From Dehalococcoidales bacterium (GTDB taxonomy: Bacteria > Chloroflexota > Dehalococcoidia > Dehalococcoidales > RBG-16-60-22): a stretch of DNA of 5,636 bases. Below the pieces are notes generated by a model. The model saw nothing but the letters and a program-made list of their open reading frames with translations. It made no database searches and was not told where the DNA came from. A program made the position numbers and the translations under genes. The stretch spans positions 1 to 5,636 of the forward strand of contig JAUVXN010000079.1 in the NCBI GenBank assembly GCA_030603605.1, written 5' to 3'. This document shows positions 1 through 4,551 of this stretch, piece after piece; the stretch's first letter is position 1, and every line of letters starts with the position of its first letter.

Positions 1-163
1 GCCGGGGCAGAAAGGCAGCCTTCACCCCACCCAACCTCCCCACGACTATGGTATCACTCGGCTTGCCGAAGGGTGTATTTATATCAACTTCCTCAATATC
101 GGTCATCCCCTCAATATCATAAAGACGGGTACCACCAATAATCCCTATTTTAGCTTGTGGCAT
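1..163 (-). CDS. mtnP: S-methyl-5'-thioadenosine phosphorylase, N-terminal part (cut by window edge)
   Basis: Only the first 54 codons are in the window. The protein starts MPQAKIGIIGG and continues with LYDIEGM, a TPFGKPSD block (residues 30-37) and AFLPR (50-54). This order is typical of the N-terminus of MTA phosphorylases in the PNP/UDP phosphorylase superfamily, which split MTA with phosphate into adenine and 5-methylthioribose-1-phosphate. The ATG at 163-161 has an excellent Shine-Dalgarno (AAGGAGG, 170-176, spacer 6). The start lies 14 bases inside the end of the upstream HEPN-like gene. The next salvage enzyme, mtnA, is on the same strand upstream, which supports the assignment. One oddity: the glycine usually found after GGT/GGS in the phosphate loop is arginine here (residue 13, CGT at 127-125). 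The family call is firm; activity cannot be judged from a fragment. Confidence 0.88.
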   Translation of the reverse strand, partial: MPQAKIGIIGGTRLYDIEGMTDIEEVDINTPFGKPSDTIVVGRLGGVKAAFLPR

Positions 164-980
164 TAGATGCCTCCTTGTAGTTTTCATAATCTTGGAGCAT
201 TAGTTTGTAACTCTCATTCAATAGCGTTAGGACTTCTTTCTTTTTATCTTCACAAAACCCTATGGCATTTACAATAAAATTGCTTTCATCATCGTCTGGT
301 TTTTCTCTGAGGTTAATTATTAATCCTATATGTCCACGCTCTACTTCAAAATGAATTATACCATCGTGTATTAATCTATTGCGGTAACGTGTTGCAGTAA
401 GAAACTTCTCGTGGTATTCACCTAGTAATTTTGCTAGAGTCTCATTTTTCCTGCTTAACTCACATAGATTAGATTCGCATGTTATCTTACCCCAATCTAA
501 ATTGTATCTTGGTATATTGAGCTCATAAAAATTTTTTATTTCGTATGCTAATCTATCTAGAACACTGCCAAAATTAGTAAAGAACTCATATAGAGCAAGG
601 TGTATATCGATATGTCTAAACTCCAAGCGTTCTCCCGCAATCTCAATGGTCTCAATAGGGGCACCCTTAGTATTTAATGAGCTACTTTCGGCTTTCCAAG
701 TGCCGGACATTAGAAATGATTTATTTTTATCAAACTGTTCTCTCGCTAGTTCTTTTATTTTTTTGTCTATCGCTTTAGCATTATTAAAGTGTTTTAGTGC
801 TTCATTGAGAGCAAGAAGCCTTATTGTTAGTGGATTACCCTGCATTGCAGAGAGAACGGTTGGCGATTTTAACTTCTGACCTTCAAGATTATATTTAGTC
901 CACCTAACAGCTTTGCAGAGTTGTTGCTGGTATGGGAATGCCTCTTTTTCGTGATGGTCATAATACCAAGCAGTAGTCAT
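150..980 (-). CDS. HEPN-domain protein, possibly Cthe_2314-like; putative RNase-type accessory protein
   Basis: A 276-residue soluble protein with no signal peptide or membrane segment. The centre (about 125-152) is a predicted helix with GSVLDRLA, followed near 198-207 by RYRNRLIHDG. The R200-N-x3-H205 pattern matches the Rx4-6H (RNxxxH) signature of HEPN domains, which are often metal-independent RNases in toxin-antitoxin, abortive-infection and CRISPR-associated proteins. The combination of a helix with G-S-x2-D-x-L-A and a later RNxxxH resembles the Cthe_2314-type HEPN family, from memory. RNase activity is inference. No MNT nucleotidyltransferase or other recognisable antitoxin is adjacent. 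Base composition is about one third GC in the lines I counted, against well over half in parts of mtnA, suggesting acquisition. The Shine-Dalgarno is poor: a GAGGT 12 bases before the ATG, formed by the end of the neighbouring repeat. The C-terminus overlaps mtnP by 14 bases, so its last residues may be recruited from mtnP leader sequence. Confidence 0.68.
   Translation of the reverse strand: MTTAWYYDHHEKEAFPYQQQLCKAVRWTKYNLEGQKLKSPTVLSAMQGNPLTIRLLALNEALKHFNNAKAIDKKIKELAREQFDKNKSFLMSGTWKAESSSLNTKGAPIETIEIAGERLEFRHIDIHLALYEFFTNFGSVLDRLAYEIKNFYELNIPRYNLDWGKITCESNLCELSRKNETLAKLLGEYHEKFLTATRYRNRLIHDGIIHFEVERGHIGLIINLREKPDDDESNFIVNAIGFCEDKKKEVLTLLNESYKLMLQDYENYKEASNATS
170..176 (-). promoter_or_regulatory. 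Shine-Dalgarno of mtnP, inside the HEPN-like gene
   Basis: AAGGAGG on the minus strand, six bases before the mtnP ATG. It fixes the mtnP start. It also lies within the last codons of the overlapping 150-980 gene (Lys-Glu-Ala near its C-terminus), so the two genes may be translationally coupled. Confidence 0.85.
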
Positions 981-1089
981 TCTTGTCTTCTACCTCACCC
1001 CCTTTATCCCCCTCTCCTTCAAAGGAGAGGGGGAGGGTTTGGGAAGGGGGGCTTCGCGCCTGTTAGATGCCCCTTAGAAAGGTATCTAT

Positions 1090-1119
1090 AGTATAGGGGA
1101 GAGTTTGAGAGGGGTGCAA
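1090..1119 (-). promoter_or_regulatory. Candidate promoter for the HEPN-like gene inside the repeat
   Basis: On the minus strand, TTGCAC (1119-1114) and TATACT (1095-1090) are separated by 18 bases. The -10 matches 5 of 6 consensus positions and the -35 matches 3 of 6. A transcript would begin near 1083 and have a leader of about 100 nt that folds at 1008-1033. The -35 overlaps the hairpin at 1108-1126. The support is pattern only. Confidence 0.3.
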
Positions 1120-1140
1120 CCCCTCTTATATAAATACTTT

Positions 1141-1175
1141 CCCCCTTCCCTTTACCAATCCTCAAGGGAAGGGGG
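1141..1175 (-). terminator. Strong hairpin directly after the mtnA stop codon
   Basis: Perfect 12-bp arms (CCCCCTTCCCTT with AAGGGAAGGGGG) begin at the base after the mtnA stop. In the leftward transcript the stem is followed by AAAGTATTT, not a U run, so it is not a canonical intrinsic terminator. It could attenuate transcription or protect the 3' end of mtnA mRNA. It could equally be only part of the repeat. Confidence 0.3.
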
Positions 1176-2234
1176 TCAGGGGGATAGGTTCACACTAAAT
1201 AATCCCTTAATCCCCTCCCCATAATTCCCTCTCATTATACCCTTTTCGGTGATGATGGCGGTGATGTAGCCGTGGGGTGTAACATCAAAGGCGGGATTGG
1301 CAGCCTCAATGCCCTCAGGTGCAATGCCAATCCCCTGAATATGGGTTACTTCTTCCGCACTTCTCTGCTCAATAGGGATTTCATTGCCGGCAAACAGGGA
1401 GAGGTCAATAGTGGTGGTGGGGGCAGCGACATAAAAGGGAACGCCGTTTTCTTTAGCCAGCACCGCCAGTGCATAGGTGCCAATCTTGTTGGCGGTATCA
1501 CCGTTGGCGGCAATGCGGTCGGCACCGACAATCACGCAGTTAACCTCACCCCGACTCATAAAATAGCCCGCCATGGAGTCGGTGATAAGGGTAAACGGAA
1601 TCCCAGCCTTCTTCAGCTCCCAGGTGGTGAGCCGTGCCCCCTGGAGGAGGGGGCGGGTCTCGGTAACCAGGACCTTTACTTTCTTCCTCTGCTCCTTTGC
1701 CCGTACAATTACGCCGAGGGCAGTGCCGTAGCCAGCGGTAGCCAGAGGCCCAGTATTACAATGGGTCAGGATGGTGAAGACGTCTTTGATTAGCTCGGCG
1801 CCAGACTGGCTCAGCTTACGGGTTGCTTCAGCCTCTTCAGCGTGTATCTTAACCGCTTCGTCAACCAGTGCCGTTTTAATCTGTTTTACCTCCCCACCAG
1901 CTTCGGCGACCTGCCGCATACGGTCAATAGCCCGGAAAAGGTTCCTGGCGGTGGGTCTGGTGCTGGCAATAGTGCTGATAACGACTCGTAACTTCCCTGA
2001 AAATTCGTCCCTCGCCGCAGATTCAATTTTTAGAGCGCCCAGAGCTATGGCATAAGCACCAACTACCCCAATGGCTGGTGCGCCCCTGATTTTCAATTCT
2101 GTGATGGCTGAGGCTATGCTCTGGTAATCACCGAGCTCTAAATAAACTTCCTCCTGAGGAAGCCGGGTCTGGTCAATGATTCTAATCCGGTCCCCAAGCC
2201 ATTCTATTGAGGGAGTAATTATCTCCCTTTTCAA
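1176..2234 (-). CDS. mtnA: S-methyl-5-thioribose-1-phosphate isomerase
   Basis: This 352-residue protein, close to the usual family length, converts 5-methylthioribose-1-phosphate to 5-methylthioribulose-1-phosphate in MTA salvage. It belongs to the eIF2B-alpha/beta/delta-like fold family. Diagnostic blocks are RGAPAIG (50-56), THCNTGPLAT (157-166) with the catalytic cysteine at 159, ETRPLLQGARLTTWEL (192-207), and GADRIAANGDTANKIGTY (237-254) with the catalytic aspartate at 239. The start is TTG (2234-2232), supported by AGGAGG at 2245-2240 five bases upstream; no earlier in-frame start precedes the upstream gene's stop. The start lies 2 bases after the stop of the methyltransferase gene, and its Shine-Dalgarno is that gene's last two codons, so coupling is likely. 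The C-terminus (NLSP, then TGA) is encoded by the end of the 991-1190 repeat, so the original tail may have been altered. Confidence 0.96.
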   Translation of the reverse strand: MKREIITPSIEWLGDRIRIIDQTRLPQEEVYLELGDYQSIASAITELKIRGAPAIGVVGAYAIALGALKIESAARDEFSGKLRVVISTIASTRPTARNLFRAIDRMRQVAEAGGEVKQIKTALVDEAVKIHAEEAEATRKLSQSGAELIKDVFTILTHCNTGPLATAGYGTALGVIVRAKEQRKKVKVLVTETRPLLQGARLTTWELKKAGIPFTLITDSMAGYFMSRGEVNCVIVGADRIAANGDTANKIGTYALAVLAKENGVPFYVAAPTTTIDLSLFAGNEIPIEQRSAEEVTHIQGIGIAPEGIEAANPAFDVTPHGYITAIITEKGIMRGNYGEGIKGLFSVNLSP

Positions 2235-2236
2235 TC

Positions 2237-2785
2237 TTACCTCCTGCGAAACCCCGGGATGAACATGGGCACACTTTCCTTGTATTTGACGTATTCCTGA
2301 CCAAACTTCTTCTCCATCTCCTTCTCCTCTATAGTTTTAAGGTAAAGTATGTTTAGCAGGAGAAAGAGTGGAGTGAAGATAAAAATCAACGAAATTGAGT
2401 TAAGCAATACTCCTACACCGAACATCATTATAATCCAGCCGGTAACCATTGGATTTCTCACCCGTGAGTAGAGTCCGGTGGTCACTAGCCGCTGGGGTGG
2501 GTTTATGGGAACCGGACTACCTTTAGCCCGAACAAAGCTGTAAATTGTCCAGAGACACAGGGTAGACCCGATTACCAGTAGCATCACAGAAAGGGATATA
2601 TTGGCTAGCGTTGGAATGAGTAGCTGCGCCGGCAGGAACTTTTCCAGCCACAGTGAGGCAAAAACAAGTAGCACACCCAGGCTAAACCAGAAAATCAGCC
2701 CTAGCGGTGTCGTTATAATCTTTAGCTTGCTTCTGGTCGTGGCTACTTGGTATATAAATTCAGCCCACCTGTCAGTTAAGTTCAT
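2237..2785 (-). CDS. Isoprenylcysteine carboxyl methyltransferase-like (ICMT/PEMT) membrane methyltransferase
   Basis: A 182-residue integral membrane protein with hydrophobic segments at about 26-48, 58-84 and 115-148 (the last long enough for a helical hairpin). The C-terminal half carries the family signature: GLYSRVRNPM (104-113), then an EEKEMEKKFGQEYVKYKESV block (153-172) ending in MFIP. In ICMT and phospholipid methyltransferases, this region binds S-adenosylmethionine and methylates prenylcysteines or lipid head groups at the membrane. Bacterial members mostly have no known substrate and none can be named here. The ATG at 2785 is the only start before an in-frame stop at 2818-2816. 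The Shine-Dalgarno is weak (AAAGAGA). It is the first gene of the leftward operon and is tightly coupled to mtnA. A functional link (SAM use and MTA recycling) is possible but not shown. Confidence 0.85.
   Translation of the reverse strand: MNLTDRWAEFIYQVATTRSKLKIITTPLGLIFWFSLGVLLVFASLWLEKFLPAQLLIPTLANISLSVMLLVIGSTLCLWTIYSFVRAKGSPVPINPPQRLVTTGLYSRVRNPMVTGWIIMMFGVGVLLNSISLIFIFTPLFLLLNILYLKTIEEKEMEKKFGQEYVKYKESVPMFIPGFRRR
2240..2245 (-). promoter_or_regulatory. Shine-Dalgarno of mtnA, formed by the last codons of the upstream gene
   Basis: AGGAGG on the minus strand, five bases before the TTG start of mtnA. The same bases encode the final Arg-Arg of the methyltransferase, whose TAA stop (2239-2237) falls between the site and the start. 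It decides for a TTG start and indicates one polycistronic transcript. Confidence 0.85.
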
Positions 2786-2807
2786 GGTTCTCTTTTTACC
2801 TAAGTAA

Positions 2808-2836
2808 ACTGTAGCCTAGCCCAGGTCAGCCGTCAA
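2808..2836 (-). promoter_or_regulatory. Sigma-70-type promoter for the methyltransferase-mtnA operon
   Basis: On the minus strand, TTGACG (2836-2831; 5 of 6) and TACAGT (2813-2808; 4 of 6) are separated by exactly 17 bases. A start near 2801 would leave a leader of about 15 nt, too short for a riboswitch. Confidence 0.6.
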
Positions 2837-2847
2837 GGGAAAACACC

Positions 2848-2940
2848 GAGATTTCTTGCTAACCTCACCCTCTTTAGGTTTTATTAGGTAACCCCATCCC
2901 ATCGAAGACTCTTCGAGGGGTGAGGTCAACAAGCAATCTC
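2848..2940. repeat. 93-bp MITE-like element with 23-bp imperfect terminal inverted repeats
   Basis: Positions 2848-2870 and the reverse complement of 2918-2940 agree at 20 of 23 positions: both run GAGATT, CTTG, then ACCTCACCC. A central hairpin TCGAAG-ACT-CTTCGA lies at 2902-2916. The interior CTTTAGGTTTTATTAGGTA (2872-2890) recurs with one base fewer at 5397-5413. AAAAC occurs at 2840-2844 and 2941-2945 near both ends, but not symmetrically placed, so a target-site duplication is doubtful. The element has no coding capacity and lies between two divergent promoters. Confidence 0.6.
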
Positions 2941-2955
2941 AAAACGTTGGTCTCC

Positions 2956-2983
2956 TTGACGCCGTCAACAAAATCAGTATAAA
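2956..2983 (+). promoter_or_regulatory. Sigma-70-type promoter for the maoC pair, with overlapping palindrome
   Basis: TTGACG (2956-2961; 5 of 6) and TATAAA (2978-2983; 5 of 6) are separated by 16 bases, giving a start near 2990 and a leader of about 28 nt. The -35 is the left arm of a perfect palindrome, TTGACG-C-CGTCAA (2956-2968), the size and position expected of a small operator. The right half, GCCGTCAA, also occurs at 2829-2836 over the -35 of the opposite promoter. Regulator identity is unknown. Confidence 0.55.
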
Positions 2984-3017
2984 CTTTCCTATTATCCAGG
3001 CAGAGCAAAGGTGATAA

Positions 3018-3500
3018 ATGACCGAAAATTCGCTGACTACCGATGAGTTCAAGGACAAACTCGGCATGGAATGGGACCTCGGGGTATATGAGGTTGAGAA
3101 AGGGATGGTTCAAAGGTTTGCCCAAGCGATAGACGACCCCAATCCCCTGTGGCAGGATGAGGAATATGCCGGGCAGAGCCGGTATGGCGACATTATTGCT
3201 CCTCCCACCTTTATTGTGACTATCGGTGGCGAGCAATTTGGACAAAAATTAGCACTGCTGTTTCGCGGTGGGGTACTCCATGGTTCCACGGCGCTGGAGT
3301 GCTATCAACCGGTTAGACCCGGCGACGAAATAGCGGTGACCGTTAAGCTTGCCAATGTTCGGGAGAGGCGGGACAGCAGCGGCGCTAGGACAACGTTTGT
3401 CACTTTTGATATAACTTATAAGAACCAGAGATACGAGCCGGTGGCCAGATGCCAGTATATGATGGTTGGCTATGAGACGGAGAAGGTAAAGAATGGATGA
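3018..3500 (+). CDS. MaoC-like dehydratase subunit, FAS1-like/HadA type (non-catalytic partner)
   Basis: A 160-residue single hotdog domain of the MaoC N-terminal (FAS1-like dehydratase) type. Visible blocks are RFAQAIDDPNPLWQDEEYA (33-51), YGDIIAPPTF (56-65), a central helix region ending in LHG (87-89), and YQPVRPGDEI (96-105), then beta strands. The DPNPLW block occupies the place of the hydratase-2 motif (GDxNPxH), but the catalytic histidine is tryptophan. This is as expected for the structural, substrate-holding subunit of HadA/HadB-like heterodimers acting on (3R)-hydroxyacyl thioesters. Start ATG 3018 follows AAAGGTG (3007-3013). The last 8 bases overlap the start of the next gene, a common arrangement for obligate partners. 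The acyl substrate (CoA or ACP, chain length) cannot be read from sequence; no other fatty-acid gene is in the window. Confidence 0.85.
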   Translation: MTENSLTTDEFKDKLGMEWDLGVYEVEKGMVQRFAQAIDDPNPLWQDEEYAGQSRYGDIIAPPTFIVTIGGEQFGQKLALLFRGGVLHGSTALECYQPVRPGDEIAVTVKLANVRERRDSSGARTTFVTFDITYKNQRYEPVARCQYMMVGYETEKVKNG

Positions 3501-3924
3501 GCAAGTTTGCTACGAAGATGTAATGGTAGGCAGTGAAATCCCCCCCCTTGTCAAACAGCCGACAACCCGCCAACTGGTGATGTGGGCTGGGGTATCTGGT
3601 GATTACTATGCCATCCATTATGATAAGGATTTTGCCCAAAGCAAAGGGCTACCCGGCGTTATTGTCCATGGCCAACTGGTAGCCAGCTTTCTGGGTCAGT
3701 TAGTAACCGATTGGATGGGGGAACAGGGTACTCTCCGGAAACTGACCTGTAATTACCGGGGCATGAACTTTCCCGGTGAGGCTATTACCTGTCAGGGGAC
3801 GGTAAGTAAGAAGTACGTTGAAGATGGGAAGCCCTATATAGAGTTTAATATCTGGGCGGAGAACTCTAAGGGTGAGAAGACAGTAACCGGTAGGGCTATT
3901 ATCGCTGTCCCAACTAAAAGCTGA
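3493..3924 (+). CDS. MaoC-like (R)-specific enoyl-thioester hydratase/dehydratase, HadB type (catalytic subunit)
   Basis: A 143-residue single hotdog domain. The hydratase-2 region is SGDYYAIHYDKDFAQSKGLP (35-54), with the expected catalytic Asp37 and His42, followed by VIVHGQL (56-62), which lines the acyl-binding tunnel in the family. It is predicted to catalyse reversible hydration/dehydration of trans-2-enoyl and (3R)-hydroxyacyl thioesters, together with the upstream non-catalytic subunit. The motif departs slightly from the consensus: GD-Y-YAIH instead of GDxNPxH. The start codon sits within ATGGATGA shared with the stop of the first gene, and GGAGAAGG (3479-3486) six bases upstream supports it. 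The two genes form a self-contained rightward operon that meets the GNAT gene head-on 23 bases later, with no clear terminator between them. Confidence 0.87.
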   Translation: MDEQVCYEDVMVGSEIPPLVKQPTTRQLVMWAGVSGDYYAIHYDKDFAQSKGLPGVIVHGQLVASFLGQLVTDWMGEQGTLRKLTCNYRGMNFPGEAITCQGTVSKKYVEDGKPYIEFNIWAENSKGEKTVTGRAIIAVPTKS

Positions 3925-3947
3925 TATAGTTCGTCTTCCATTTTATC

Positions 3948-4472
3948 TCATTCCGTTTGCTTTTCCCACTGTTTACGGTGGAGCTCCATAAGCACAAAAT
4001 TATGCCCATCCCTATTCAGGTGCCCGTATGGTGTAAAGCCACATCTTTCGAAGCATTTCTGCGCCCGTAGATTCCAATCCAGAGTCTTCAGATAGAGCCG
4101 CTTTAGATTTGTCTCCCGGAAAATACGGTCGACCAGAGCCGCCACAGTATCAGTGCCATAGCCCTTATCCCAGTAGTCGCGGTTGCCGATCACGATACCT
4201 ATTTCAGCTCCGCCCTTAGTCTCATTAACGTTATAGTACACGCAGTTACCAATATGCTTGCCATCAGGAGTTTCTATAGCGAAGGTGTGCCTGTTTGGGG
4301 TGGGGTAACACAGTTCGCTGGCGTAGTCCAGTAGATACTTTGGGAAAGAAGTAGTTAGCAACGGCACAGCATCAAACCGAACTAACTCAGGGTCTGTTTG
4401 CCATGTGTAATCGTTTCGGGCATCAGACGCTCTTTTTTTACGAAGCTTAATCTTACTGCTAATGATGACCAT
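3948..4472 (-). CDS. GNAT N-acetyltransferase, RimJ/RimL type
   Basis: A 174-residue soluble acyl-CoA-dependent acetyltransferase. After an N-terminal KIKLRKKRASDA strand-helix (7-18) come IGNCVYYNVNETKGGAEIGI (74-93), motif A VIGNRDYWDKGYGTDTVAAL (94-113) with the pyrophosphate-binding K-G-Y-G turn, and motif B NLRAQKCFERCGF (134-146). This pattern is that of RimJ/RimL-like acetyltransferases, which modify protein N-termini or small amines; the acceptor is unknown. The ATG at 4472 is the only usable start before an in-frame stop at 4520-4518, but its Shine-Dalgarno is poor. It lies 79 bases after the PAC2 gene on the same strand and may be read from that transcript. Confidence 0.85.
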   Translation of the reverse strand: MVIISSKIKLRKKRASDARNDYTWQTDPELVRFDAVPLLTTSFPKYLLDYASELCYPTPNRHTFAIETPDGKHIGNCVYYNVNETKGGAEIGIVIGNRDYWDKGYGTDTVAALVDRIFRETNLKRLYLKTLDWNLRAQKCFERCGFTPYGHLNRDGHNFVLMELHRKQWEKQTE

Positions 4473-4488
4473 GCAATACCGCCGAGTT

Positions 4489-4551
4489 TCAAACTTGGAA
4501 AGAGAATAAGTCTTCCTTTACCCCCAGCTCATGTAGAGCCTGCTCCTGCAT
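4489..4551 (-). other. 20-codon in-frame extension directly after the PAC2 stop codon
   Basis: The codon after the PAC2 amber stop (TAG, 4554-4552) is ATG, followed in the same frame by 19 more sense codons (including ELGVKEDLFSF) and TGA at 4491-4489. It is either a lost C-terminal extension of PAC2, a readthrough tail, a tiny separate peptide, or chance. No strong Shine-Dalgarno is visible, only the purine-rich poly-Glu tract. Confidence 0.25.

Larger units (their letters stand above)
991..1190. repeat. Hairpin-rich MITE-like repeat between mtnA and the HEPN-like gene
   Basis: A C-rich/G-rich block with related inverted ends. The left end (991-1019, ACCTCACCCCC followed by a CCCCCTCTCCTT arm) resembles the reverse complement of the right end (1164-1190, ACCTATCCCCC followed by a CCCCCTTCCCTT arm). 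Inside are four hairpins. 1008-1033 has perfect 12-bp arms with a 2-nt centre. 1044-1075 has AAGGGG/CCCCTT arms around a GCTTCGC motif. 1108-1126 has 8-bp AGAGGGGT/ACCCCTCT arms. 1141-1175 has perfect 12-bp arms and an 11-nt loop. No transposase gene fits inside and I see no target-site duplication. The motif ACCTCACCCCCTTT recurs at 5415-5428. The right end extends into mtnA and encodes its last codons. The MITE label is inference. Confidence 0.6.

Noticed and set aside
1008..1033. Intrinsic terminators formed by the strong hairpins at 1008-1033, 1108-1126 and 5611-5629
   Set aside because: None is followed by a T run in either direction; they fit better as parts of the repeats.
1272..1793. 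Long open frame on the + strand opposite mtnA
   Set aside because: Low-complexity Gly-rich translation with no family resemblance; it lies entirely antisense to a well-conserved mtnA and has no good ribosome binding site.
2786..2847. SAM-type riboswitch ahead of the methyltransferase-mtnA operon
   Set aside because: The predicted leader is only about 15 nt and the upstream sequence shows no multi-helix aptamer pattern.
2874..3245. Leftward open frame of 123 codons across the intergenic repeat and the first maoC gene
   Set aside because: It is the antisense shadow of the MaoC gene extended into the repeat element; the MaoC frame has conserved motifs and a promoter.
3925..3947. Bidirectional terminator between the convergent maoC and GNAT genes
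   Set aside because: The gap is only 23 bases and I see no inverted repeat of useful length in it.
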